Counted from the first letter of the stretch, positions 53,092-62,801 are shown. The stretch: DNA of 64,000 bases from Halalkalicoccus sp. CG83 (GCF_037081715.1 NZ_JAZDDH010000002.1:613201-677200); one strand, 5' to 3'. Numbers and translations: made by a program. Notes: generated from the letters alone by a model not told the origin.

Positions 53092-53149
53092 GCTGCGGCT
53101 CGGCGAACGATCGACACGGAGAACGGCAGAACGAGGCGTGGCCGGGAGG

Positions 53150-54361
53150 TTACGCGAACGTCTTCGAGACGTCCTCGTCCTCGTCCTCGGCCTGGATCTT
53201 CTCCCAGGCGGCCTCGAAGTCGGCCATCCGGACCTCGGTGCGGTCGTCGCGGATCGCGAACATGCCGGCCTCGGTGCAGATCGCCTTGATGTCCGCGCCG
53301 CTGGCCTCCTCGGCCTCGTCGGCGAGCGACTCGAAGTCGACGTCGTCGGCGACGTTCATGTTGCGGGTGTGGATCTCGAAGATGAGCTTGCGACCCTCCT
53401 CGTCGGGCTTGGGCACCTCGATGAGTCGGTCGAACCGACCCGGCCGGAGGATCGCACGATCGAGCATGTCGAAGCGGTTGGTGGCGGCGATGATGCGGAT
53501 CTCGCCGCGGTCCTCGAAGCCGTCCATCTCCGAGAGGAGCTGCATCATGGTACGCTGGACCTCGGCGTCGCCCGAGGTCTTCGACTCCGTTCGCTTCGAG
53601 GCGATCGCGTCGATCTCGTCGATGAACAGCACCGCGGGTTCGTGGGCACGGGCGACCTCGAAGAGGTCACGAACCAGCTTCGCGCCCTCGCCGATGAACT
53701 TGTGGACGAGCTCGGAGCCGGCCATCTTGATGAAGGTGGCGTCGGTCTCGTTGGCGACGGCCTTCGCGAGCATCGTCTTGCCGGTGCCCGGCGGGCCGTG
53801 CAGCAGGACGCCGCTCGGCGGGTCGATCCCGACCTTCTCGAAGGCGTCGGGCTTGAGAAGCGGCATCTCGACGGTCTCGCGCACCTCGTTCATCTGTTCG
53901 TCGAGCCCGCCGATGTCGGCGTAGGTGACGTCGGGGCTCTCCTCGACCTGCATCACGCGGGCGCGCACGTCGGTCTCGCTGTCGAGGGTCTTGACGATCG
54001 ACAGCGAGTTGTTGACCGCGACCCGGCTGTCGGGCTCGATCTCGGCGCGCATCTCCTCGGTGACCTCGGTGAGCGCCTCCTGGTTGTTGCCGTGCTGTTT
54101 GATGATGACGCCCTCGTCGGTGAGCTCCTGGACGGTGGCGACGAACAGCGGAGACTGCTTGAGCTTCTTGTTCTCGTGGGTCAGCCGCTCGAGCTTCTGC
54201 TGGTACTTGTTGTTCTCGGCGTTCGCGTCGAGCAGCTTGTCGCGCATCTCCTCGTTCTGGTCCTCGAGGACCGTGAGGCGCTCGCGCAACGACTCGATCT
54301 TCTCCTGCTTGGAGGTGTCCTCCTCGTATGGCAGGTCGATGTCCTCTACCGTGTCGGTCAT
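53150..54361 (-). CDS. pan: Proteasome-activating nucleotidase PAN
   Basis: 403 aa from the ATG at 54361. N-terminal coiled coil (about 15-75, QEKIESLRERLTVLEDQNEE), then an OB domain, and AAA+ motifs GPPGTGKTML (Walker A), LFIDEIDAIAS (Walker B) and ATNRFDMLDRAILRPGRFDR (sensor 1/SRH). It unfolds substrates for the 20S proteasome. The last residues are SKTFA, so the penultimate Tyr of the HbYX gate-opening tail is Phe here. A CTTATGAA box sits 22-29 nt upstream of the ATG. Confidence 0.95.
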   Translation of the reverse strand: MTDTVEDIDLPYEEDTSKQEKIESLRERLTVLEDQNEEMRDKLLDANAENNKYQQKLERLTHENKKLKQSPLFVATVQELTDEGVIIKQHGNNQEALTEVTEEMRAEIEPDSRVAVNNSLSIVKTLDSETDVRARVMQVEESPDVTYADIGGLDEQMNEVRETVEMPLLKPDAFEKVGIDPPSGVLLHGPPGTGKTMLAKAVANETDATFIKMAGSELVHKFIGEGAKLVRDLFEVARAHEPAVLFIDEIDAIASKRTESKTSGDAEVQRTMMQLLSEMDGFEDRGEIRIIAATNRFDMLDRAILRPGRFDRLIEVPKPDEEGRKLIFEIHTRNMNVADDVDFESLADEAEEASGADIKAICTEAGMFAIRDDRTEVRMADFEAAWEKIQAEDEDEDVSKTFA

Positions 54362-54448
54362 TGCGACGTTGTAGGTCGCTGGTTCATAAGAGGTTTCGGG
54401 TCGACCCAACCGGACGGCCCATTCCTAAGGGTAATAATCACAAACAGG

Positions 54449-54457
54449 AAATATTAT
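54449..54457 (+). promoter_or_regulatory. TATA-like box of HTH gene
   Basis: AAATATTAT about 27-35 nt before the ATG at 54484, in the AT-rich divergent gap with pan. Confidence 0.5.
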
Positions 54458-54483
54458 CACGCTGTATTCGCTATCGATCGGTA

Positions 54484-54756
54484 ATGAGTGCACCAGAGGC
54501 GGTGTCGACGGAGCGGACGGACGAGACGGGCTGGGAGGCGGTCCGGGAGCTGCCCCCGAGCGCGAAGCTCGTCGCGAAGGTGCTCGAGTACAACGAGACG
54601 CTGACCCAGAGCCAGCTCGCCGAGGAGACGCTGCTTCCTCCACGAACCGTTCGCTACGCGCTGAACCGGCTCGAGGAGGTCGACGTCGTCGAGTCGCGGT
54701 TCTCCTTCTCCGACGCCCGCAAACGGCTCTATACGCTCTCGATCGACTCGCGCTGA
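54484..54756 (+). CDS. MarR/TrmB-like winged-helix protein, 90 aa
   Basis: MSAPEAVSTERTDETGWEAV then a winged helix: KLVAKVLEYNETLTQSQLAE, LLPPRTVRYALNRLEEVDVV, and a wing ending ARKRLYTLSIDSR. The recognition helix is in PPRTVRYALNRL. Presumed transcription regulator with unknown target; it is divergent from pan, so pan is a candidate for regulation. The start at 54484 rather than codons further 5' is set by the TATA box. Confidence 0.8.
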   Translation: MSAPEAVSTERTDETGWEAVRELPPSAKLVAKVLEYNETLTQSQLAEETLLPPRTVRYALNRLEEVDVVESRFSFSDARKRLYTLSIDSR

Positions 54757-54825
54757 GCCCCCGGTTCGTGCCCCTCGCTTCGCGGCTCGTCCGCCGAGTT
54801 TCGTTCGGACGACGCCTCCACTGAG

Positions 54826-54833
54826 CTTATACG
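54826..54833 (+). promoter_or_regulatory. TATA box of mre11-rad50
   Basis: CTTATACG 23-30 nt before the mre11 ATG, the likely single promoter for the overlapping mre11-rad50 pair. Confidence 0.6.
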
Positions 54834-54855
54834 CGCCCCGCGCGAACGGCGGGAC

Positions 54856-56247
54856 ATGACGCGGGTCATCCACACGGGCGACACCCATATCGGGTATCGC
54901 CAGTACCACTCGGCCGAGCGACGGGCCGACTTCCTCTCCGCCTTCGAACGCGTGATCGAGGACGCGATCGACGCCGAGGTCGACGCCGTCGTTCACGCGG
55001 GCGACCTCTTTCACGACCGTCGTCCCGACCTCGGAGACCTGCTGGGCACGCTCGACGCCCTCCGGACGCTCGATGACGCCGGGATCCCCTTCCTGGCGGT
55101 CGTCGGCAACCACGAGGGAACCCGGGAGGGCCAGTGGCTCGACCTGTTCGAACGTCTCGGGCTCGCCACCCGGCTCGACGACTCGGGCACCGAGATCGGC
55201 GAGACCACGTTCTACGGGCTGGATCACGTCCCGCAGTCCCGGCGCGAGGAGCTCGAGTACGCGTTCGAGCCGCCGAACACCGAACACGCCGCGCTGGTCA
55301 CCCACGGGCTGTTCGAACCCTTCGCCTACGCCGACTGGGACACCGAGGAGCTGCTCGAACGCTCCTCCGTGGCGTTCGACGCGATGCTGCTCGGCGACAA
55401 CCACCACCCCGACCGCGCGCAGGTCGGGGAGACGTGGGTCACCTACTGCGGTTCGACCGAACGAACGAGCGCCGCGGAACGCGACGACCGGGGCTACAAC
55501 CTCGTCACCTTCGGTTCCGAGGACGGATCGACGGGCGACGACGTCCACATCACCCGTCGCGGCCTCCCCACCCGCGAGTTCGTCTTCGTCGACGTCGAAC
55601 TCGGCGAGGGCAAGGGCGCAGAACGCGTCCTCGAGCGGGTCGGTCAGCACGACCTCGCGGACCGGGTCGTCGTCGTCACCGTCGAGGGCGAGGGGAACGC
55701 GATCACGCCCGCCGACGTCGAGTCGTTCGCTCGCGACCGCGGCGCGCTGATCGCTCGGGTGAACGACGCCCGCGAGATCGAGGCCGAGGGCGACGTGACC
55801 GTGAGCTTCGCGGACCCAGACGCGGCGGTCCGGGAGTCGATCCGCGATCTGGGGTTGAGCGAGGCCGCGAGCGACATCGACGAGACCGTCCGCGCGAGCA
55901 AGGTCGCCGACTCGAACGTCCGCGAGACGGTCGAGGAGCGGGTCCGGACCCTGCTCGAGGAGGATCCCGACGCCTTCGACGGTGGAGAGATCGGACCGTC
56001 CGAGGACGAGACGGCGGCCGACGAGCCGGCCGATCCCGACGGGACCGGAACCGACGTCGCCGAAACCACCGAGGTCGCGGAGGACGCCGCCACCGACGGC
56101 ATCGAGAACGCGAACGTCGGGACCGTCGACGCCGAAACCGCGGAGAACGCCGACGACGACGGCGTCCACGACGTCGAGGCGGCGGAGGTCGCGGAGGGGC
56201 CCGGCGGCACGGGCGACGGCCAGTCCTCGATGGAGGAGTACCTGTGA
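54856..56247 (+). CDS. mre11: DNA double-strand break repair nuclease Mre11
   Basis: 463 aa. Phosphoesterase motifs: HTGDTHIGYRQYH, HAGDLFHDRRPD, VGNHEGTREG, LVTHGLFEPFAY and MLLGDNHHPDRAQ. These supply the two-Mn2+ nuclease site. A capping domain follows to about 350. The last about 85 residues are a highly acidic, low-complexity tail ending SSMEEYL, which may bind Rad50. Its TGA overlaps the Rad50 GTG (GTGA), coupling translation. Confidence 0.97.
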   Translation: MTRVIHTGDTHIGYRQYHSAERRADFLSAFERVIEDAIDAEVDAVVHAGDLFHDRRPDLGDLLGTLDALRTLDDAGIPFLAVVGNHEGTREGQWLDLFERLGLATRLDDSGTEIGETTFYGLDHVPQSRREELEYAFEPPNTEHAALVTHGLFEPFAYADWDTEELLERSSVAFDAMLLGDNHHPDRAQVGETWVTYCGSTERTSAAERDDRGYNLVTFGSEDGSTGDDVHITRRGLPTREFVFVDVELGEGKGAERVLERVGQHDLADRVVVVTVEGEGNAITPADVESFARDRGALIARVNDAREIEAEGDVTVSFADPDAAVRESIRDLGLSEAASDIDETVRASKVADSNVRETVEERVRTLLEEDPDAFDGGEIGPSEDETAADEPADPDGTGTDVAETTEVAEDAATDGIENANVGTVDAETAENADDDGVHDVEAAEVAEGPGGTGDGQSSMEEYL

Positions 56248-58913
56248 GGTTCGAGCGCCTCCGCCTCGAGAACTTCAAGCCCTACGGCGAGACCGACCTA
56301 CACCTGGATCGGGGCGTGACGGTGATTCACGGGATCAACGGCAGCGGGAAGTCCTCGCTGCTCGAGGCGTGTTTCTTCGCGCTCTACGGCGCCTCGGCGC
56401 TGGAGGGCACGCTAGAGGACGCCATCCGAAACGGCGCCGAGGACGCCGAGATCGAGCTATGGTTCGCCCACGACGGCGAGTCCTACCGGATCGAGCGGCG
56501 CCTGCGGCTGTCGGGCGAGCGTGCCCAGACCGCGAAATGCGTCCTCGAGACGCCCGACGGGACCGTCGACGGCGCCCGCGACGTCGAGGCGTTCGTCGAG
56601 GATCTCCTGCGAATGGACGCCGACGCGTTCGTCAACTGCGCCTACGTTCGCCAGGGCGAGGTGAACAAGCTGATCCACGCGACGCCGGGCGAGCGCCAGG
56701 ACATGATCGACGACCTGCTCCAACTCGGCCGTCTCGAGGAGTACCGCGAGCGCGTCAGCGAGGCCCGGCTGGGCGTCAGCGACGTCCGCTCGGACGTCCA
56801 GGGGCGGCTCCACGAGCTCGACTCCCAGATCGAGGAGAAGGAGGAGCGCGACCTCCCGGCCACGCTCAACGAGCTCGAGAGCGCGCTCAACGAGGTTCGA
56901 GCGGAGATCGAACGCTTCGAGACGAACGAGGAGAACGCCGAACGCGCTCGCGAGGAGGCGATCGAGACCCTCGAGGAGAGCGAGGAGACCCGCGAGGAGC
57001 TCTCGGAACTCGAGGAGTCGATCGAGGAGCTCCGCGGGACGATCTCCGGGACCGAGGACGACCGCGAGCGACTGGGCGAGCGCCTTCGAGAGCTACGCGA
57101 GCGGATCTCGGAGCTCGAGTCGACCCGCGACGAACGGCGAGCGGAGACCTCCCTCGAGCCGGGCGCCGACGCCGCCGCGGTCGATGAGCGCCTCGACGCG
57201 CTCGAGGACGACCACGAGGAGCTTCGCGAGTCGATCCGCGAGCGAAGCGTCGAGAAACAGCGCGCGTCGACGGAGGCGGACTCGCGGGCCGAACGGGCCG
57301 AGGAGCTCGACTCGCGGGCCGAACGGACCCGCGAGGAGCGCGAGGCGCTCGAGGAGGAGATCGAGGAAGGGAAGGACGCGCTCGAGGAACGCCGCGAGGC
57401 GCTCGAGGAACTGGACGAGGAGATCGAGCGTCGGCGCGAACGATTCTCCGAGGCACCGGTCGAGCCCGGCGGGGCCGACGACTGGTTGGCCGAGCTCCGC
57501 GAGGAGCGCGAGACGCTCCGCGAACGCGAGACGGAGCTGCGGGCCTCCCTCGAGAGCGCCCGCGAGGCGGTCTCCGAGGGCGAACGACTGCGGGAGGCGG
57601 GCAAGTGTCCCGAGTGCGGCCAGTCGGTCGAGGGCTCGCCACACGTCGACGCGCTCGAGGACCGGCGCGAGCGCGTCGAGGAGCTCGAGTGCGACCTCGA
57701 AGCGCTCCGCGAGGAACGCGAGGCGATCGAGGACCGGATCGATCGAGCCGAGTCGCTCGCCGAGGCCGAGACCGGGATCGAGCGCCGACGCGAGCGCCGC
57801 GAGAGCGTCGAGGAGCTCCTCTCGGATCGTCGCTCGGCGTTGGCGGAGAAGCGCGACCGGATCGAGGAGTTCGAAGAACGGGCCGCGGAGCTCGAGGAGG
57901 AGGCCGAGGAGGCCCGCGGGGAGGCGGTCGACGCCGACGAGCGAGCGACGACCCATCAGGAGCGGATCTCGGAGCTCGACGAGGAGCGAACGGCCCTGAC
58001 CGAGCGGATCGAGCGCCTCGAGGCGCTCTCGGAGACGATCGAGGAGCTCGAGGACGCCCGCGACGAGCTCGAGTCGGTGCGTGAGCGTCGCGAGAGCCTC
58101 GCGACGCTCAACGACGAACGACGCGAACGCCTCGCGGAGAAATGCGACCGGAAGCGAGCGCTCGAGGTGGAGTACGACCCCGATCGAATCGAGGAGGCCG
58201 AGGCGAACAAACGAGAGGCCGAGGAGTACCTCGAGAAGGTCCGCGAGAAGCTCGCGGAGCTCGCCGAGCGGGAAAGCGAGCTGCGCGACCGGATCGGCGG
58301 CGTCAGAAACGAGCTCGACGCGCTCGACGCGCTCCGTGAGCGCCGCGAGACCGTCGCCGAACGACTCGACGCGCTCGACTCGCTCTACGGCGAGGCCGAA
58401 CAGCTCCAGGGGATGTACGCGCGTCTGCGTGCGGAGCTCCGCCAGCGAAACGTCGAGCATCTCGAGCGGATGCTGAACGAGACGTTCGACCTCGTCTACC
58501 AGAACGACGCTTACGCCCACATCGAGCTCACCGGCGAGTACGAGCTCACGGTCTACCAGAAGGACGGCTCGCCGCTCGATCCCGACCAGCTTTCCGGGGG
58601 GGAGCGCGCGCTGTTCAACCTCTCGCTGCGGTGTGCGATCTACCGGCTGCTCGCGGAGGGGATCGAAGGGGCGGCGCCGATGCCGCCGCTGATCCTCGAC
58701 GAGCCGACGGTCTTTCTCGACTCGGGGCACGTCTCGAAGCTGGTCGACCTGGTCGAGTCGATGCGCGACATCGGCGTCGAGCAGATCGTCGTCGTCAGCC
58801 ACGACGACGAGCTCGTGGGGGCGGCCGACGAGCTCGTGACGGTGAGGAAGGACCCGACGACGAACCGCTCGACGGTCGAGCGCGGCGACGAGCCGCTACT
58901 CGCCGCGGAGTGA
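56244..58913 (+). CDS. rad50: DNA double-strand break repair ATPase Rad50
   Basis: 889 aa from GTG 56244. Walker A INGSGKSSL in the N-lobe, Q-loop AYVRQGEVNKL, long coiled coils on both sides of the zinc hook C455-P-E-C458 (GKCPECGQSVEG), then signature LSGGERALFNLSLRCAIYRL, Walker B LILDEPTVFLDSGH and VVSHDDELVGAADEL. It tethers DNA ends and controls Mre11. The 3' end overlaps the convergent winged-helix gene by 18 nt. Confidence 0.97.
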   Translation: MRFERLRLENFKPYGETDLHLDRGVTVIHGINGSGKSSLLEACFFALYGASALEGTLEDAIRNGAEDAEIELWFAHDGESYRIERRLRLSGERAQTAKCVLETPDGTVDGARDVEAFVEDLLRMDADAFVNCAYVRQGEVNKLIHATPGERQDMIDDLLQLGRLEEYRERVSEARLGVSDVRSDVQGRLHELDSQIEEKEERDLPATLNELESALNEVRAEIERFETNEENAERAREEAIETLEESEETREELSELEESIEELRGTISGTEDDRERLGERLRELRERISELESTRDERRAETSLEPGADAAAVDERLDALEDDHEELRESIRERSVEKQRASTEADSRAERAEELDSRAERTREEREALEEEIEEGKDALEERREALEELDEEIERRRERFSEAPVEPGGADDWLAELREERETLRERETELRASLESAREAVSEGERLREAGKCPECGQSVEGSPHVDALEDRRERVEELECDLEALREEREAIEDRIDRAESLAEAETGIERRRERRESVEELLSDRRSALAEKRDRIEEFEERAAELEEEAEEARGEAVDADERATTHQERISELDEERTALTERIERLEALSETIEELEDARDELESVRERRESLATLNDERRERLAEKCDRKRALEVEYDPDRIEEAEANKREAEEYLEKVREKLAELAERESELRDRIGGVRNELDALDALRERRETVAERLDALDSLYGEAEQLQGMYARLRAELRQRNVEHLERMLNETFDLVYQNDAYAHIELTGEYELTVYQKDGSPLDPDQLSGGERALFNLSLRCAIYRLLAEGIEGAAPMPPLILDEPTVFLDSGHVSKLVDLVESMRDIGVEQIVVVSHDDELVGAADELVTVRKDPTTNRSTVERGDEPLLAAE

Positions 58914-59321
58914 GGAGAGGGCCTCGGTCGTGAGGTCGGTCGTTCCGTAGCCGCGTTCGCCGCCCACGTCTCGTTCCTCGATCAAGCCGGCGGCGCGCAG
59001 TTCGGCGAGCGTGCCGTGGAGGTCGCTCTCGCAGAGGGCGTCGATCCCGAGCAGTTCGCGGGCCGACAGCGGACCGCCCGACTCGAGGACGAGCAGGAGC
59101 CCCAGGGTGCGGTCGTCGTGGACGGCGCTCACCAGCCGTCTGATCGGCTCGTCGACCTCCGCGGCGGCCGTCTCGAGCACGGATTCGCCCTCCGCCGGGG
59201 AGAGCTCGCCGTTGTCGAGATACCGCTCCTCGCCGGAGTCGGGATCGCGAACCAGGCTCGACTCGCCCGAGCGTTTGAGCAGGAGATATCGCGTGCCGCT
59301 CTCGTCGGTGACCGTTCGCAT
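58896..59321 (-). CDS. Winged-helix protein of haloarchaeal type, 141 aa
   Basis: MRTVTDESGTRYLLLKRSGE then a winged helix with LGLLLVLESGGPLSARELLG and LHGTLAELRAAGLIEERDVG. The N-terminal part (YLLLKRSGESSLVRDPDSGE) reads like a small beta domain. The DUF7346-type annotation is from memory. Its stop lies inside the rad50 coding end, an 18-nt antisense overlap. It may regulate nearby genes, but the target is unknown. Confidence 0.75.
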   Translation of the reverse strand: MRTVTDESGTRYLLLKRSGESSLVRDPDSGEERYLDNGELSPAEGESVLETAAAEVDEPIRRLVSAVHDDRTLGLLLVLESGGPLSARELLGIDALCESDLHGTLAELRAAGLIEERDVGGERGYGTTDLTTEALSSLRGE

Positions 59322-59346
59322 GTCCCCACGTAGCGTCGCGGGCCGG

Positions 59347-59706
59347 TTAGCCGTTGTCGTCCTCGTCCTCGCCGAGCGATCGGGGATCGATCCGACGATA
59401 TCGGTAGACCCCGCGCCCGAGCGCGAGCAGACCGGCGGCGAGCAGGCCGCCCCCTAACCGGAGTCGTCCCTCGAAGACCAGCAGCATCGCGCCCAGGCTC
59501 GCGGCGAGCAGTCCGACGTTGAACAGGAGGACGAGCTTCCAGAACGTGCCCAGAAGCTCCTTCGAGGTCCCCTCGGGCCCGAGGAGCCCCCCGCTCGAGG
59601 TAGCGTCGGGGACGTCGGGACCCAGGTCGGGCTCGTCGGGTTCGTGTTTCGATCGCTCGTCGAGCTCGTCGGGAAGCACGCTCGAACGGTCGATCGGCGC
59701 GAGCAA
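59347..59706 (-). CDS. Two-helix membrane protein (DUF7322-like), 119 aa
   Basis: Acidic N-terminus (DELDERSKHEPDEPDLGPDV), LLGPEGTSKELLGTFWKLVL leading into two hydrophobic helices (LLFNVGLLAASLGAMLLVFE and LGGGLLAAGLLALGRGVYRY), acidic tail. It is a haloarchaeal membrane protein I recall as DUF7322; no function is known. Lies between two small same-strand genes, perhaps co-transcribed with the 61-aa gene 46 nt upstream. Confidence 0.75.
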   Translation of the reverse strand: MLAPIDRSSVLPDELDERSKHEPDEPDLGPDVPDATSSGGLLGPEGTSKELLGTFWKLVLLFNVGLLAASLGAMLLVFEGRLRLGGGLLAAGLLALGRGVYRYRRIDPRSLGEDEDDNG

Positions 59707-59752
59707 AAGCGGTTCGACATCGAGGGCGGGACGGGATCCGCGGGTCGGGCGT

Positions 59753-59938
59753 TCAGACCTGGTCGGGCAGCGAGACGCTGTGGTTCGCCTTCACCCACGC
59801 GAGCGGGTTCCGGACGTCGTAGAAGACGATGCCCTCGGTTGTCTCGTACGTCTCGACGGACTCGACCGCGTCGAGCTCCGTGCGTTCGTCGTCGGCGTCA
59901 CCGTGCTGGCCGTGATCGGCGCTTGACATCGTCGTCAC
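59753..59938 (-). CDS. Small acidic haloarchaeal protein (DUF7331-like), 61 aa
   Basis: After an acidic head (MSSADHGQHGDADDERTELD) it has ESVETYETTEGIVFYDVRNP and LAWVKANHSVSLPDQ, a short domain seen in many haloarchaea. A CATATATCG box 24-32 nt before the GTG at 59938 supports that start; ATG at 59929 is the alternative. The function is unknown. Confidence 0.7.
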   Translation of the reverse strand: MTTMSSADHGQHGDADDERTELDAVESVETYETTEGIVFYDVRNPLAWVKANHSVSLPDQV

Positions 59939-59961
59939 CGATACCTGGTATGTGTTAGCAC

Positions 59962-59969
59962 GATATATG
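59962..59969 (-). promoter_or_regulatory. TATA box of the DUF7331-like gene
   Basis: CATATATC on the reverse strand, about 24-31 nt before GTG 59938; it decides that start. Confidence 0.5.
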
Positions 59970-60071
59970 TCTTGTTGCTCCGTCGGTCGTTGCCAGCATC
60001 GACGAGCGAAGCGGAGAATCGGCCGACGAACGCTCGAAGCCGGCGGTTCGCGGGGGACGAACCACGAAGGG

Positions 60072-60076
60072 TTTTA
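60072..60076 (+). promoter_or_regulatory. TATA-like box of polB
   Basis: TTTTA centred 28 nt before the ATG at 60102, which favours that start over the ATG at 60084. Confidence 0.45.
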
Positions 60077-60101
60077 GCCCCCGATGTCCAACTCACGCGA
60101 T

Positions 60102-62801
60102 ATGAATCAGTCGGAGCAGTCGGGTCTCTCCGCGTACGCGGGCGCCTCCGAGGACGAGGAGCGGCCGGCCGCCGAGGCACGGGCCGTCGCAGGCAACGGC
60201 GGCCAGCAGGGGGAGGTCGTCGACCTCGACGAACGACGGTTTCCCCCGACCGAGGAGACCGTCGAGATCGGCATCACGCAGGTGAACTACACCGTCGAGG
60301 AGACCACCGACGGCGAGCGCCCGATCATCCACGTCTTCGGACGTACCGACGAGGGCGAGGCCGAACACGTCCGCGTCTACGACTTTCGCCCCTACTTCTA
60401 CGCGCCGACGGCGACGCTCGACGACGGGAAGCTCGAGGACGGACGGATCACCGGCAGCGAGGAGGGTTACGAGTCGATCCGGGGCGAGGCGCTGACGAAG
60501 ATCTTCGGCCGGACGCCGCGGGACGTGGGGGCGATCCGCGACCGGTTCGACCACTACGAGGCGGACATCCTCTTCCCCAACCGGTTCCTGATCGACACGG
60601 GGATCAAGAGCGGCATCCGGGTTCCGGAGCGTCGCGAGAACGACGGAGACGGCCCGCTCCGCGTCCACCACGAGGAGGTCGAGGTCGCCGACCTCCAGGT
60701 CGACCCGTGCGTCCACACGTTCGACCTCGAGGTCGACGACCGCTCGGGATTCCCCGAGGAGGGCGAGGAACCGATCGTCTGTCTCACGAGCCACGACTCT
60801 CACCGGGACGAGTACGTCGGCTGGCTCTACGTCGCGCCCGAGGGGGCTGGGGCGTCGCCCGCGGAGCTTCCGGACTACGCGCCGATCACCGACGACGCCG
60901 AGATCGAGATCCGGGCGTTCGACCGCGAGGAGGCGATGCTCGACGCCTATCTGTCCTACATCGAGGAGACGGACCCCGACGTGCTCACCGGCTGGAACGT
61001 CGACGACTTCGACGCGCCGTATCTGATCGACCGGCTGGATCGCCTCGACGGCGGTGCGGAGGAGGACCTCTCGATGGAGCGCCTCTCGCGCGTGAACGAG
61101 GTGTGGCGAAGCGACTGGCAGGGACCCAACGTCAAGGGCCGCGTCGTCTTCGACCTGCTCTACGCCTACAAGCGCACGCAGTTCACCGAGCTCGACTCCT
61201 ACCGGTTGGACGCGGTGGCGGAGACCGAACTCGGCGTCGGCAAGGAGCGCTACGCGGGCGACATCGGCGACCTCTGGGAGCAGAACCCCGAGCGCCTGCT
61301 CGAGTACAACGTCCGTGACGTGGAGCTCTGCGTGGAGATCGATCGCCGCCAGGACATCGTTGCCTTCTGGGACGAGGTGCGCACGTTCGTCGGCTGCAAG
61401 CTCGAGGACGCCCCGACGCCCGGCGACACCGTCGACATGTACGTCCTGCACAAGGTCCACGGCGAGTTCGCGCTTCCCTCGAAGGGCCGGGTCGACGCCG
61501 AGGAGTACGAGGGCGGCGCCGTCTTCGACCCCATCACCGGCGTGAAGGAGAACGTCACGGTGCTCGACCTGAAGTCGCTGTACCCGATGTGCATGGTGAC
61601 GATCAACGCCTCGCCCGAGACCAAGGCGGGCCCCGACTACGAGGGCGAGACCTACCGCGCGCCCAACGGCATGGAGTTCAAGCGCGAACCCGACGGGATC
61701 ATCCGGTCGATGGTCGACGAACTGCTCTCCGAGCGCGACGACAAGAAGGCGCTCCGTGACGAGCACGCCCCCGGCGACGCCGAGTTCGAGATCTACGACC
61801 GCCAGCAGGGCGCGGTGAAGGTGATCATGAACTCGCTGTACGGGGTGCTCGGCTGGGAACGCTTCCGACTCTACGACAAGGACGTCGCGGGTGCGGTGAC
61901 GGCGACGGGCCGGGAGGTCATCGAGTTCACGGAGCGGTCGGCAAACGAGATCGACTACGAGGTGACCTACGGCGACACCGACTCGATCATGCTCGAACTC
62001 GGCGCCGACGTCGGAAAGGAGAGCGCGATCGAACAGTCGTTCGAGATCGAGGAGCACATCAACGCCTCGTACGACGAGTTCGCCCGCGAGACGCTGGACG
62101 CCGACGAGCACCGTTTCGAGATCGAGTTCGAGAAGCTCTACCGGCGGTTCTTCCAGGCCGGCCGGAAGAAGCGCTACGCGGGCCACATCGTCTGGAAGGA
62201 GGGCCAAGACGTCGACGACATCGACATCACCGGCTTCGAGTACAAGCGCTCGGACATCGCGCCGATCACCAAGCGGGTCCAGAAGGACGTGATCGAGATG
62301 ATCGTCCTCGGGGAGGACCTCGAGAACGTCAAGACGTACGTCCACGACGAGATCTCCGACTTCCTCGAGGAGGAGATCTCACTCGACGAGATCGGCATCC
62401 CCGGCGGGATCGGAAAGCGCCTCGACGCCTACGACACCGACACCGCCCACGTCCGCGGCGCGAAGTACGCGAACCTGCTTCTGGGGACGAACTTCACCCG
62501 CGGGAGCAAGCCCAAACGGCTCTACCTGAAGAAGGTCCATCCCGCCTTCTTCAGGCGCATGGAGGAAGAGCAGGGGCTCGACCCACAGCGCGATCAGCTC
62601 TACCGGGAGTTCAAGCGGAGCCCCGACGTGATCTGTTTCGAGTACGCAGACCAGATCCCCGAGGAGTTCAAGGTCGATTACGACAAGATGCTCGAGAAGA
62701 CGCTCAAGGGCCCGATCGCTCGCGTGCTCGAGGCGCTCGACATCTCGTGGGACGAGGTGAAGTCGGGCCAGCAGCAGACCGGCCTGAGCAGTTTCACGTA
62801 G
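60102..62801 (+). CDS. polB: Family B replicative DNA polymerase
   Basis: 899 aa from 60102 (905 if the 60084 ATG is used). 3'-5' exonuclease motifs: Exo I THTFDLEVDD-like FDLEVDD (about 205), Exo II GWNVDDFDAPYL, Exo III YNVRDVEL. Polymerase motifs: A DLKSLYPMCMV (about 488), B KVIMNSLYGVLGWERF and C YGDTDSIML (about 625). All three are uninterrupted, so there is no intein, although inteins occur at these sites in many haloarchaeal polB genes. It is a leading candidate for the main replicase alongside PolD. Confidence 0.98.
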   Translation: MNQSEQSGLSAYAGASEDEERPAAEARAVAGNGGQQGEVVDLDERRFPPTEETVEIGITQVNYTVEETTDGERPIIHVFGRTDEGEAEHVRVYDFRPYFYAPTATLDDGKLEDGRITGSEEGYESIRGEALTKIFGRTPRDVGAIRDRFDHYEADILFPNRFLIDTGIKSGIRVPERRENDGDGPLRVHHEEVEVADLQVDPCVHTFDLEVDDRSGFPEEGEEPIVCLTSHDSHRDEYVGWLYVAPEGAGASPAELPDYAPITDDAEIEIRAFDREEAMLDAYLSYIEETDPDVLTGWNVDDFDAPYLIDRLDRLDGGAEEDLSMERLSRVNEVWRSDWQGPNVKGRVVFDLLYAYKRTQFTELDSYRLDAVAETELGVGKERYAGDIGDLWEQNPERLLEYNVRDVELCVEIDRRQDIVAFWDEVRTFVGCKLEDAPTPGDTVDMYVLHKVHGEFALPSKGRVDAEEYEGGAVFDPITGVKENVTVLDLKSLYPMCMVTINASPETKAGPDYEGETYRAPNGMEFKREPDGIIRSMVDELLSERDDKKALRDEHAPGDAEFEIYDRQQGAVKVIMNSLYGVLGWERFRLYDKDVAGAVTATGREVIEFTERSANEIDYEVTYGDTDSIMLELGADVGKESAIEQSFEIEEHINASYDEFARETLDADEHRFEIEFEKLYRRFFQAGRKKRYAGHIVWKEGQDVDDIDITGFEYKRSDIAPITKRVQKDVIEMIVLGEDLENVKTYVHDEISDFLEEEISLDEIGIPGGIGKRLDAYDTDTAHVRGAKYANLLLGTNFTRGSKPKRLYLKKVHPAFFRRMEEEQGLDPQRDQLYREFKRSPDVICFEYADQIPEEFKVDYDKMLEKTLKGPIARVLEALDISWDEVKSGQQQTGLSSFT

